Positions 32,451 to 40,589 of a stretch of DNA of 64,000 nt are shown here, in pieces. Both the position numbers and the translations under genes were made by a program. This stretch comes from Massilia eburnea (lineage in GTDB: Bacteria > Pseudomonadota > Gammaproteobacteria > Burkholderiales > Burkholderiaceae_D), in assembly GCF_009720745.1 (NCBI RefSeq), contig NZ_WNKX01000001.1, positions 186,001 through 250,000 on the forward strand, written 5' to 3'. Position 1 is the stretch's first letter. Each line of letters begins with the position of its first letter. The notes beneath the pieces were generated by a model that worked only from the letters and a program-made list of their open reading frames with translations, did not search any database and had not been told where the DNA came from.

Positions 32451-33071
32451 ATGTTCCGCCTGACGCTGTTAGCTGCACTGCTGTTGCCCTCCCTCGCCCT
32501 GGCTGAAGACCAGGTCCGCAAGTTCGATACCTTCTACGGCATCAATGTCAAAGGCCCGGTGAGCGTCTACGTTGAAGTCGGCAAGCCGCAATCGGTGACC
32601 ATCAGCGGCGAGCCGGATTTCATCCGCCGCATCAACGCCGACGTCAATGGCGGCGTACTGCGCGTCGTGTACGACGAAACCAAGCGCACCTCCAACAAGG
32701 AAAACAACCGCATCACCGTGACCGTGCCGGCGCTGACCAGCTACCGCATCCTCGGTGCCGGCGAATCGCGCGTGACCAATATCAGCGGCGAACGGATCGA
32801 CATCAGTTTTGAAGGCGCCGGCGCCATGTACGCCAGCGGCAAGGTCAAACTGCTGCGCATGAAATCGCAGGGCGTGGGCCAGGTCACCCTGAAGGACCTG
32901 CACGCCGAACGCGCCGACATGGACGTCAACGGCATGGGCGACCTGACCGTCTACGCCAGCGATACCCTGAACCTGGTCGCCAACGGCATGGGCAGCATCA
33001 AGTACTTCGGCCACCCCAAGCATTTCAACAAATCGGCCAATGGCCTGGGCAGCATCACCGCCGGCGACTGA
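32451..33071 (+). CDS. Secreted head-GIN/DUF2807 protein (shorter paralogue)
   Basis: The 206-residue protein has a signal peptide (MFRLTLLAALLLPSLALA) and a single DUF2807 domain. Its short repeating strands (VKGPVSVYVEVGKPQSVTI, GAGESRVTNISGERI, NGMGDLTVYASDTLNL, NGMGSIKYFG) suggest a right-handed beta-helix like auto-adhesin domains. Function is unknown. A GAGGAG site precedes the ATG and CATAAT at 32419-32424 is a possible -10. A second member of the family is at 50161-50931. Confidence 0.8.
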   Translation: MFRLTLLAALLLPSLALAEDQVRKFDTFYGINVKGPVSVYVEVGKPQSVTISGEPDFIRRINADVNGGVLRVVYDETKRTSNKENNRITVTVPALTSYRILGAGESRVTNISGERIDISFEGAGAMYASGKVKLLRMKSQGVGQVTLKDLHAERADMDVNGMGDLTVYASDTLNLVANGMGSIKYFGHPKHFNKSANGLGSITAGD

Positions 33072-33740
33072 TCAGACGCGCACCAGCCGCGCGTGGGGCA
33101 GCTCGCGCGTGGCGACATAGCCCATCGAACGGTAAAGCCCCTGCGCCCGGGCGTTGGCCGCGCCGACATGCAGCATGGGGCGCACGCCCTGCTGCTGCAT
33201 GCCATACATGATGTATTCCACCAGCCGCCGTGCATAGCCTCGCCCCGTGAAGTCAGGATGGGTGCACACCGCACTCACCTCGCGCAGCTGGCCCAGGTCC
33301 ATGCGTTCCCCGCTCAGCGCAATCAGCCTGCCGCCTTCATCGTGCATGCCGGCGTACTTGCCCATCTCACCTGTGCGCGAGCGGAAGTAACCGGGAAAGG
33401 CGATATTGGTCAGCTCCACCATCGCCGGATCATCGGCAGCCAGCACGCGGATTGCGGAGGCGTCGGGCGCCTCGACGGGACCGCCTTCGTACACCATTTG
33501 CAGCACACCGGACAGCGGCTGCAGCGACCAGCCCTCCGGCAGCGATGGCATCGCACCAAGAAAATAATAGCCGTCGCCCACGCCGGCCAGGTCCTCTGCG
33601 GACAGCGTCACACCCTGCTCCGCCACCGCGCAAAACGGCGCCACCTCGGCCGGATAGCGGCAGGCCGCACCTGTCGGAATGTTAAAATGTTGCTGTGCGC
33701 TATTCAGCGCGGCCCAGATCGGGTTTTCCAATTCCTGCAT
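33072..33740 (-). CDS. GNAT-family N-acetyltransferase
   Basis: The 222-residue protein has a C-terminal GNAT domain (about residues 95-215). The acetyl-CoA loop reads VCTHPDFTGRGYARRLVEYIM, followed by HVGAANARAQGLYRSMGYVATRE. The N-terminal 90 residues are less typical and may form a second, degenerate GNAT half. The substrate is unknown. Its stop directly abuts the stop of the preceding plus-strand gene, and its start lies 10 bases from divergent yjdM. Confidence 0.88.
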   Translation of the reverse strand: MQELENPIWAALNSAQQHFNIPTGAACRYPAEVAPFCAVAEQGVTLSAEDLAGVGDGYYFLGAMPSLPEGWSLQPLSGVLQMVYEGGPVEAPDASAIRVLAADDPAMVELTNIAFPGYFRSRTGEMGKYAGMHDEGGRLIALSGERMDLGQLREVSAVCTHPDFTGRGYARRLVEYIMYGMQQQGVRPMLHVGAANARAQGLYRSMGYVATRELPHARLVRV

Positions 33741-33750
33741 GTGAGTTCCA

Positions 33751-34092
33751 ATGTCTAATTTCCCAGCCTGCCCAAAATGCCAGTCCGAGTATACCTATGA
33801 GGACGGCGATAACTTTGTTTGCCCTGAATGCGCCCACGAGTGGCCAAAACAGGCCGCCGAAGCAGCTCCCGAAACCGCACGCGTCTACAAGGACGCCGTC
33901 GGCGCCATCCTGCAAGATGGCGACACCGTCACCGTGATCAAGGACCTGAAACCAAAAGGCTCCGGCGGCGTGATCAAGCAAGGCACCAAGGTCAAGAACA
34001 TCCGCCTGGTCGACAGCGACCACGACATCGACTGCAAGATCGACGGCTTCGGCGCCATGAGTCTGAAATCGGAATTTGTCCGCAAGGTCTGA
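33751..34092 (+). CDS. yjdM: YjdM (PhnA-like) zinc-ribbon protein
   Basis: The 113-residue protein has an N-terminal zinc ribbon with two CxxC pairs (CPKCQSEY and CPECAHEW) and a C-terminal SH3-like domain ([35 protein letters not shown]). It was historically named PhnA and linked to alkylphosphonate use, but that role is doubtful. Length and motif order match the family. Confidence 0.92.
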   Translation: MSNFPACPKCQSEYTYEDGDNFVCPECAHEWPKQAAEAAPETARVYKDAVGAILQDGDTVTVIKDLKPKGSGGVIKQGTKVKNIRLVDSDHDIDCKIDGFGAMSLKSEFVRKV

Positions 34093-34106
34093 CCATTACA
34101 ATTTGA

Positions 34107-34127
34107 GAATATTTTCTAACAATATTC
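34107..34127 (+). promoter_or_regulatory. Perfect inverted repeat upstream of the HAF-repeat operon
   Basis: GAATATT (34107-34113) and AATATTC (34121-34127) are perfect inverted copies separated by seven bases. AT-rich 7-7-7 dyads of this kind are typical operator geometry. It lies 43 bases before the first start codon of the operon and 14 bases after yjdM. Confidence 0.45.
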
Positions 34128-34133
34128 CCGTAT

Positions 34134-34166
34134 AGTCTCCGGAAACAATTCTCATTTCCGGAGACT
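34134..34166 (+). promoter_or_regulatory. 12-bp perfect hairpin enclosing the ribosome binding site of the HAF-repeat operon
   Basis: AGTCTCCGGAAA (34134-34145) and TTTCCGGAGACT (34155-34166) pair without mismatch around a nine-base loop. The right arm holds the only Shine-Dalgarno candidate, GGAG, seven bases before ATG 34171. In RNA the fold would block initiation; in DNA it could equally be an operator. Confidence 0.55.
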
Positions 34167-34170
34167 GCCC

Positions 34171-35280
34171 ATGAAGTCTGCTTCGCTTGCGCTGGCCATT
34201 GCCCTGGCCCTGCCCTTCGCCGCCACCTACGCCGCCGGTCCGATGGGTGAAGGAAGGTCAGAGTCCAGTACCATGACCGGCATTAACGCAGCAGGTGAAT
34301 GGGTCGGCGAGATCAAGGATGAAGATGGCCGCCGCCGCGCCATCCTGATGTCCCATGGCCGGCATATCGAACTCGGCACCCTCGGTGGCAGCGACAGCAC
34401 CGCCAATGCCGTCAACAACCAGGGCGTCGTCACCGGCGGCGCACTCACCGCCGGCAACGCCTGGCACGCCTTCCGCTACGACGAAGCCCTTGGCATGCGC
34501 GACCTCGGCACGCTGGGCGGCACCAGCAGCGTCGGCACCGCTCTCAATCAGTCCGGCCATATCGTCGGCTATGCCGACACCGCGGACGGCAACTACCACG
34601 CCTTCGTCGACACCGGCATCACGATGCTGGACCTGGGCACCTTCGGCGGCAAGAACAGCTACGCCACCGCCATCAACGGCGACGGCTACGTGGTCGGCGC
34701 CGCCCAGCTGCCGAACGGCTACCGCCGCGCCTTCCTGTACAAGCCAGGCAGCGGCATGATCGAACTCCCCACGCTGGGCGGCCGCGTCAGCGTAGCGACC
34801 GGCGTGAACGACCACGGTGTCGTCGTCGGTGCATCTGAAATGCCCGACCGCAGCTGGCATGCCTTCATGTACGAGCATGGCCGCATGATCGACCTTGGCG
34901 CCATGATCGCCCAGGGCTCCAGCTTCGCCAACGGCATCAACAACCACGGCGATATCGTCGGCACCGTACGCATCAAAGACCACGATGCGCCGCACACCTT
35001 CATTTACAAGAACGGCCAGATGCAGGTACGCTCGGGATATGAAAGCCTGTACCTGACCCGCGACATTACCGAAGACGGCACGGTGATCGGTTCGTCCTAC
35101 ACAGGCCACGTGCTGAAATCCAATTCACTCGATTCGGCACGTCCGGACCATGGGCTCAAGCCGGTTGACTGGCTCACCCTCGGTTTCCTGGCCATTATCG
35201 CGGCCGTGGCAGCGTTCAAAGTGCGCGACCGTATTCGCAAAGGATTCGACTTCGGCATCAAGATGCTGTCGCTGGCATGA
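34171..35280 (+). CDS. HAF-repeat extracytoplasmic protein with C-terminal membrane anchor (paralogue 1)
   Basis: The 369-residue protein starts with a signal peptide (about 22 residues ending TYA). Residues 30-310 contain about six HAF-type repeats of some 45 residues, each with a pattern like WHAFRYDEA...LGTLGGTSSVGTALNQSG followed by HIVGYA; such repeats are thought to form beta-propellers. A single transmembrane segment (WLTLGFLAIIAAVAAF, about 330-346) and a basic tail (KVRDRIRKGFDFG) follow. It should face the periplasm with a cytoplasmic tail. It is first of four coupled genes; the stop overlaps the next start. Function is unknown. Confidence 0.82.
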   Translation: MKSASLALAIALALPFAATYAAGPMGEGRSESSTMTGINAAGEWVGEIKDEDGRRRAILMSHGRHIELGTLGGSDSTANAVNNQGVVTGGALTAGNAWHAFRYDEALGMRDLGTLGGTSSVGTALNQSGHIVGYADTADGNYHAFVDTGITMLDLGTFGGKNSYATAINGDGYVVGAAQLPNGYRRAFLYKPGSGMIELPTLGGRVSVATGVNDHGVVVGASEMPDRSWHAFMYEHGRMIDLGAMIAQGSSFANGINNHGDIVGTVRIKDHDAPHTFIYKNGQMQVRSGYESLYLTRDITEDGTVIGSSYTGHVLKSNSLDSARPDHGLKPVDWLTLGFLAIIAAVAAFKVRDRIRKGFDFGIKMLSLA

Positions 35281-36419
35281 TGCGCAGCGCTTCCCTGAAA
35301 TTGTCCGCGCGCCTGGCCCCCGTATTGGCGCTGGCTGCTGCGCTGTTGGCGGGCGCAGCCCAGGCCGGCCCGTTCGGCGGATCGATGTCCGAATCCATCG
35401 TCGCCAAGGACACGAACCCGGCCGGCGACACGATCCTCGAGTCGATCACCGGCTACGGCGCCCGGCAAGCCTTCCTGCGTTCCGGCGGCCAGCGCTACGA
35501 CATCGGCACGTTTGGCGGCGAAGAAAGCACGGCAGCCGCGATCAACGGCGCGGGCGTCGTCACGGGCTCCGCCCAGGCGGCCGACTTCACCTGGCACGCC
35601 TACCGCTTCGACAAGCGCAACGGCCTGCGCGAACTCGATACGCTGGGCGGCGCCAGCAGCGCGGGCACCGCAATCAATGAACAAGGCCACATCGCCGGCC
35701 ATGCGGACACTTACGACGGCAGCTACCACGCTTTCATCGACACCGGCATCACCATGCTGGACCTGGGCACTTTCGGCGGCAAGAACAGCTACGCACTGGG
35801 CATTAATGACCATGACGTTGTAGTGGGAGCCGCCGACCGCGCCAATGGCTTTCGCCGCGCCTTCATGTACAAGCCCGGCATCGGCATGATCGAGATCCCG
35901 GACGTCGGAGACCGACACAGCGTCGCAATGGCCGTCAACGATCACGGCGTCGTAGTCGGCACCATGCAGATGCCAGATCGCAGCTGGCACGCATTCAGCT
36001 ACGACGGCCTGCGCACAGTGGACCTGGGTGTGATGATGAACCGGGGGAACAGCTTCGCCACCGCAATCAACAACAATGGCGACATCGTCGGCAACGTGCG
36101 CGTCTGGGGCCGCGACGCCCCGCTGGTTTTCGTGTACAGCAAAGGCCAGATGCAGGTGCGCGACAACTTCGGCCGCTTCGATCTCGCCCGCCGTATCACC
36201 GACGACGGCCAGATCATCGGCGCCGGCGCCATGGCAAGGCAAATGCGCGCAGCGCGCGTCGCGCACAACAAAGTGGAACCGCTCGGCTGGCCAGCGCCGG
36301 TGGACATGCTGACCTGCGCCTTCCTGGCTGTGCTGGCAACATTCTTCCTCTACAAAATCCGCGAACACCTGCGTGAAGGCATCGACTTCAGCAAGCGCTT
36401 GATGCTCTCCATCGCATGA
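35277..36419 (+). CDS. HAF-repeat extracytoplasmic protein with C-terminal membrane anchor (paralogue 2)
   Basis: The 380-residue paralogue keeps the same plan: signal peptide (ending AAQA), about five HAF repeats (IGTFGGEEST, LDTLGGASSAG, LGTFGGKNSYALG), a C-terminal transmembrane helix (LTCAFLAVLATFFLYKI) and a basic tail (REHLREGIDFSKRL). Shared strings with paralogue 1, such as DTGITMLDLGTFGGKNSYA, show a tandem duplication. The first ATG overlaps the upstream stop; a second ATG follows directly. The stop overlaps the next gene as ATGA. Confidence 0.82.
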   Translation: MMRSASLKLSARLAPVLALAAALLAGAAQAGPFGGSMSESIVAKDTNPAGDTILESITGYGARQAFLRSGGQRYDIGTFGGEESTAAAINGAGVVTGSAQAADFTWHAYRFDKRNGLRELDTLGGASSAGTAINEQGHIAGHADTYDGSYHAFIDTGITMLDLGTFGGKNSYALGINDHDVVVGAADRANGFRRAFMYKPGIGMIEIPDVGDRHSVAMAVNDHGVVVGTMQMPDRSWHAFSYDGLRTVDLGVMMNRGNSFATAINNNGDIVGNVRVWGRDAPLVFVYSKGQMQVRDNFGRFDLARRITDDGQIIGAGAMARQMRAARVAHNKVEPLGWPAPVDMLTCAFLAVLATFFLYKIREHLREGIDFSKRLMLSIA

Positions 36420-37318
36420 AGATTTACGCACTCCTGCTGTTCATTCTCACGGCCGCCCTCACCGTGTCACCTCGCGCCAGCGCCTGCATCAACGAAATTG
36501 GCACGAACCACCGGGGCGAACGCATCTCGCCAATAAGTTACACAGGGCAGAATCTAAAGCCTTACCTGGCCACTCGAACAAACAAAGACAATTTGATCGC
36601 CTGGTCGCACAGGACCGTGGCGGCGACGCGCAAATCGCCTTCGTTCGATAATCTGATCAATCTATCCGCTGTCCTGATCCGATTCGGAAAACTTCCTGAG
36701 GCGGTGAAGCTTCTTCAATTCGTGGAGCAGAAGTATCCGGGCAATTACCAAACCGCTTCCAACATCGGGACTGCATACGAACTATTGGGGCGAAATGAAG
36801 ATGCACTCAAATGGATCGTCGAGGGAGTGAAACGAAATCCCGAAGATCACTTCGGAACTGAATGGCTGCATATCCAGATCCTGAAGGCGAAATTGGGGCA
36901 ACACCCAACGCCAGCACCAGGCCACTCTATTCTCAATCTCGATTTCGGCAATGACGCAATGCCGATACGGCCAGCGGCTCTACCATTCGGGAATGATGGC
37001 AAACAGCTTTCCTTATTTGCGGTCGGATATGCGCTGCGCTTCCAATTGCTGGAGCGGATAGAATTCGTCGCTGCGCCAGATCCAATGGTGGCTGGGATGC
37101 TGCTCGATTGGGCCAACCTTGAATTGCTTGCGGGTGCCGTGGAAACGGCCGATGTGCTGTATGACGCAGCCCTGCGATATGGCAGTTCAGAACGAACATT
37201 GATCGCGGCTCGTAAGAACGAGGTGAAACGAATTCTTGCGCAAGCAGGAACGAATGCCTCGCCCAAGGATGGGGAGTGCGAACTTTGCAACCCTCCTCTA
37301 TTGAGAACTGAGCGCTAG
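36416..37318 (+). CDS. Secreted TPR protein of the HAF-repeat operon
   Basis: The 300-residue protein has a signal peptide ending SPRASA, with cysteine as the next residue. That leaves open a weak lipobox (ASAC) and lipoprotein anchoring. Residues about 65-140 form two or three TPR units (LINLSAVLIRFGKLPEAV, NYQTASNIGTAYELLGRNE). The C-terminus carries a CxxC pair (GECELCNPP). Codon use is visibly less GC-rich than in the upstream genes. Coupling by ATGA suggests that it acts with the anchored HAF proteins. The family is not recognised. Confidence 0.72.
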   Translation: MKIYALLLFILTAALTVSPRASACINEIGTNHRGERISPISYTGQNLKPYLATRTNKDNLIAWSHRTVAATRKSPSFDNLINLSAVLIRFGKLPEAVKLLQFVEQKYPGNYQTASNIGTAYELLGRNEDALKWIVEGVKRNPEDHFGTEWLHIQILKAKLGQHPTPAPGHSILNLDFGNDAMPIRPAALPFGNDGKQLSLFAVGYALRFQLLERIEFVAAPDPMVAGMLLDWANLELLAGAVETADVLYDAALRYGSSERTLIAARKNEVKRILAQAGTNASPKDGECELCNPPLLRTER

Positions 37319-37328
37319 GGAGGACATC

Positions 37329-37601
37329 ATGTCACGATCCAAGATGGCAACCATCGTGCTTGTCCTCGTCATCCTATACTCAGGTGCTTACGTCGCTTCT
37401 CGATGGCGAGGCTTTATCGTCATGTATGACAGCCATTTCAAGGAAGATCGGATATCGGTCCGTGCTACCGGGCCAGGGATTGACGTGCGGACGAACCAAC
37501 GCGGGCAATTGAAGAACCTGATCAATCCGTATGTTTTCAGGTTCTTTCTTCCCTTAGCAAAACTCGAGGACTTGGTCCGTGGTGGGAAAGCTCCGTATTA
37601 A
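37329..37601 (+). CDS. Small single-pass membrane protein of the HAF-repeat operon
   Basis: The 90-residue protein has one N-terminal transmembrane segment (MATIVLVLVILYSGAYVA) preceded by basic residues, then a short soluble domain (SVRATGPGIDVRTNQRGQL, YVFRFFLPLAKLEDLV). It has a strong GGGAGG site 6 bases upstream and begins 10 bases after the TPR gene, so it is the last gene of the operon. The stop overlaps that of the convergent peptidase by three bases. No family is recognised. Confidence 0.68.
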   Translation: MSRSKMATIVLVLVILYSGAYVASRWRGFIVMYDSHFKEDRISVRATGPGIDVRTNQRGQLKNLINPYVFRFFLPLAKLEDLVRGGKAPY

Positions 37602-39001
37602 GGACGCGGCTGGCGCGCGACATGCACCAGGCTTGTCATCGCATCCACGTACAGCGTGTTGTCGTCTGCGTAAAGCGGAAGCAGCGGCGTGACCGAAACC
37701 TGATTCAGCTTGGTCTTGCGCAGTTGCCCGCTGGCCGGATCCTTGAACACTGCGTAAGGTACGTCCTGGATTACGTACGGCTGGCCGTTGACATGGCCGA
37801 TGATCATCAGCACGTGACCCGGCACCACGACAAGATCGCCCACCTCCGCTTGGGATAGCGCTTTCACGCGCGCCGCGTGGCTGTCGTCGGCGCTGAACAG
37901 GCGATGGTTCAACGATGCGCTGCTGCCTTGCAGGCCGGCGTTCGGTGGCAGGATCACGCCCATGCTGCGATACACCTCACCTGTCAATCCACTGCAATCA
38001 CGCGCGTTGAACTGGTGTCCCCAGCCATAACGCTCGCCGAGGAATTTGAACGATTGGCGGATGATATTGGCGCGCGTCAGCGGCAGGTAGCCAGGCGCGG
38101 TATCGGCAGTGCGCCGCAGTAGCGCGTTGTTGAAGGCCAGCGAGCCGTCCGGCTGGCGTACCGGCAGCCGGACGGCCCACGAAGCGTAAGTACCGGCGCC
38201 GTTGACAGTTTCCCCTGGCAGCACTTCCGCATCGGGCAAGCTCACGCCCATATCAAGATCAAGCTGCGACACCTGCGGCGCTTCCGGTGTGAACACCGTA
38301 CGCACCTGGTCGCCGGTGACCACCCTGCCCGGCTGCGCCTTGGTATAGCCGAAAACGGTTTCCGCCGCCCCAATGCCGATGTCGCTGCGCTTCACCCAGC
38401 CTGGGCCCTGGGTGCTGAACACCAGCAGCCACTGCTGGTCCGCGCTCTCATGGGCGACAATCACCGCTTCGCCCGGGAACAGGATGCCGCCCGTCAGGCT
38501 CTCATAATCGCGGTTGTCGCCGGAGGCGTAGAACGCGCGTTCCGACGGCAGCGTGCGCAGTGCTGTGCGGCGCACGCTCAGGCCGTGGCGCGCGGGCACG
38601 GTAGGGGGCACACGCTCCACTGCGGTATTCTGCCGCAGCGATTGCAGCAGCGCTTCTGACACTGGCTGGCCGGCCTCGTCGACTGCCAGCTTGACCGGCG
38701 ACTGCTCCGCCTCCTTCACCCAAGTGGCAATTTGCGCCTGGCTCAAAGCAGGTGGGATGGCGGTCAGGTCGAACAATCCGCCTTGCGGGCCATAAACACG
38801 CCGGCGCTGCTCCGCAGTCTGCCTTGCGTCAAGCAGAACTGTGTTGGCGGCCGGGGCACGGCGTATCCAGAATTCAGGCGACAGCATTTCCTCATTAAAT
38901 GCCGGCACCCCTGAGGGCGAGACGGTGGGCAGCACGACGGCAATTGCCGGGCCGGCCGCCACGGCTGCGGCGACCATCAACGACAGCAATCTCAATTTCA
39001 T
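37598..39001 (-). CDS. SH3/NlpC-P60 peptidoglycan endopeptidase (C40 family)
   Basis: The 467-residue secreted enzyme has a signal peptide (MKLRLLSLMVAAAVAAGP with cleavage near AIA), an N-terminal stabilising region, SH3-like domains (about 150-300, including QGPGWVKRSDIG) and a C-terminal NlpC/P60 domain. The catalytic cysteine is in NARDCSGLTGEVY and the histidine in VPGHVLMIIGHVNG. It should cleave peptide cross-links in murein. ATG 39001 has GGGAGG upstream and is preferred over a start 35 codons earlier that would precede the signal peptide. Confidence 0.9.
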   Translation of the reverse strand: MKLRLLSLMVAAAVAAGPAIAVVLPTVSPSGVPAFNEEMLSPEFWIRRAPAANTVLLDARQTAEQRRRVYGPQGGLFDLTAIPPALSQAQIATWVKEAEQSPVKLAVDEAGQPVSEALLQSLRQNTAVERVPPTVPARHGLSVRRTALRTLPSERAFYASGDNRDYESLTGGILFPGEAVIVAHESADQQWLLVFSTQGPGWVKRSDIGIGAAETVFGYTKAQPGRVVTGDQVRTVFTPEAPQVSQLDLDMGVSLPDAEVLPGETVNGAGTYASWAVRLPVRQPDGSLAFNNALLRRTADTAPGYLPLTRANIIRQSFKFLGERYGWGHQFNARDCSGLTGEVYRSMGVILPPNAGLQGSSASLNHRLFSADDSHAARVKALSQAEVGDLVVVPGHVLMIIGHVNGQPYVIQDVPYAVFKDPASGQLRKTKLNQVSVTPLLPLYADDNTLYVDAMTSLVHVARQPRP

Positions 39002-39124
39002 GCGCAATGTCCTCCCTTTAATGTGCTCGGCGACATTAATGTATATCAGCCTGCGCAAACGTGCTGACGGCATAAAAAAAGTAGGCCGAGGCCCCGTCTT
39101 TACCAATCTCGCAGACAGCGATGC

Positions 39125-40381
39125 TTATTGCACCTTGATCTTATACACTGCGATCGGATTCGTGCCGGACGCATAAATGTAGCCGCCGTTCGCATGAATC
39201 TCTCCGATATAACCGATCGCATTGAATTTGTACGTACCGTCGAGATTCACAGCGCCCCTTGACACCATGATATCGGTGACATTGGCAGGACTGATGCGGA
39301 CAATGCCAGGCACGCCGCTAGAGGTCTTCGACACAAAGTACAAATTGCCCTGCGCGTCCGCAGTCATATTCATCATCGTGTCAGGGACAGTAATCGTGGT
39401 GACTACGCCGGCTGGGGTGATCTTCCGGAGTCCACTGACGCTGATCAAATCGCCGCTCACATACAGATTTCCGTTGGAATCGAGTGCCATCGACTGAATA
39501 AAGCTGCTGAAATCGAAGGACGCAGCCACGCCAGTACCATCGCTCTTTCCCTTAACGCCCGAGCCGGCAAGCGTCGTCACCACGCCAATATTCGAAATCT
39601 TCCGGATCGCCATATTCGTACGATCAGCGACGTACACGTTCTCGGATGCGTCCACGACAATTCCGCCTACATCGCCAGTTTCGGCCAAGGTGTCAGTGAC
39701 ATACACATTGTCGGTGGCCGTTCGCGTCAGGCGAAGGACCTGCGACTGGTCTGCAGTTTTCAAGACCGAAACGTAAATAAAGCCAGACGGAGCGACTGTA
39801 ACTTTCCGGACCCTTAAGCCATCAATGCTCGCCCCGGTCGCATGATCCAGGAAAACCGCACGATGCATAATGCCTGCCGGATCAATGCGCATCAACTCCT
39901 CAGAGATGACCACCATTTCCGATCCGTCACTCTCAATCGAGAACGAATCGTAACCCCAGCTCGAGTCCCTGTTTCCGATATAGGTCGAGAAGGTCGCTTT
40001 CGTCAGCGGGCCATTGCATTTCAATGCAACATCGCTGACGTTGCTATTGATTACCGCTGTTCCCCTGTCAACGGTGCAGTCATAACCCTTCGGTTGTGCT
40101 TTCACCTTGACGTCGTAGCTGGATCCCGCCGCCAGATAGGTCCTGCCTTCGCTGAATTTGAAACTGGTGTCTCCAGCTGCCAGCGTTACGGTGCTGCCCT
40201 TTCCATCTTCCAGCACAATTCCTTCTGGCACCGGCGCCATGCTGGAGCCAGCCAAAGAATAGGTGACTACTGGCTGGGCTGGAGCTTGGGTGCTGCTGCC
40301 ACCACCGCCACCGCCGCATGCCACCAGGGTCAATGCCGCCAGGCTGACAGCGACGTGCTTCGAAAGACAATTTTTACGCAT
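39125..40381 (-). CDS. Lipoprotein with NHL-like beta-propeller repeats
   Basis: The 418-residue protein has a lipoprotein signal (lipobox LVAC, Cys22) followed by six glycines and a Ser/Thr/Pro linker. A small beta domain spans about 40-120. From about 130 there is a propeller with NHL-type units (GGIVVDASENVYVADRTNM, MALDSNGNLYVSG, MTADAQGNLYFVS). The strand TTLAGSGVKGKSDGTGVAA is typical of these surface propellers. Ligand unknown. Confidence 0.82.
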   Translation of the reverse strand: MRKNCLSKHVAVSLAALTLVACGGGGGGSSTQAPAQPVVTYSLAGSSMAPVPEGIVLEDGKGSTVTLAAGDTSFKFSEGRTYLAAGSSYDVKVKAQPKGYDCTVDRGTAVINSNVSDVALKCNGPLTKATFSTYIGNRDSSWGYDSFSIESDGSEMVVISEELMRIDPAGIMHRAVFLDHATGASIDGLRVRKVTVAPSGFIYVSVLKTADQSQVLRLTRTATDNVYVTDTLAETGDVGGIVVDASENVYVADRTNMAIRKISNIGVVTTLAGSGVKGKSDGTGVAASFDFSSFIQSMALDSNGNLYVSGDLISVSGLRKITPAGVVTTITVPDTMMNMTADAQGNLYFVSKTSSGVPGIVRISPANVTDIMVSRGAVNLDGTYKFNAIGYIGEIHANGGYIYASGTNPIAVYKIKVQ

Positions 40382-40546
40382 AGATCTCGAGAAAAAGTGT
40401 TTGAATGAAAAGTTAATTCTGAAAAACCATTTATGTTATCAGAAAGAAATCATTACAGAAATGCAAATACCGTTATGGAATGCATATTGCACTTTTTGTG
40501 GGACTTTTTGACAACACCCCAGCCCGACCGGGATGCCGGGACAAAA

Positions 40547-40568
40547 AAAGGAAGCCGAAGCTTCCTTT
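40547..40568 (-). terminator. Rho-independent terminator of rpoD
   Basis: AAAGGAAGC and GCTTCCTTT pair around CGAA (a UUCG tetraloop in the minus-strand RNA), followed on that strand by seven Ts, 22 bases after the rpoD stop. Confidence 0.9.
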
Positions 40569-40589
40569 CTTTAGCTCGCCGACCGGCGA

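Noticed and set aside
35100..36419. PEP-CTERM sorting signal on the HAF-repeat proteins
   Set aside because: There is a C-terminal helix and basic tail but no PEP motif, and the tail is longer than in PEP-CTERM proteins. It is better described as a plain membrane anchor.
39060..39124. Terminator after the NHL-like lipoprotein gene
   Set aside because: There is a T run on the minus strand but only a four-base GGCC pairing with no workable loop.
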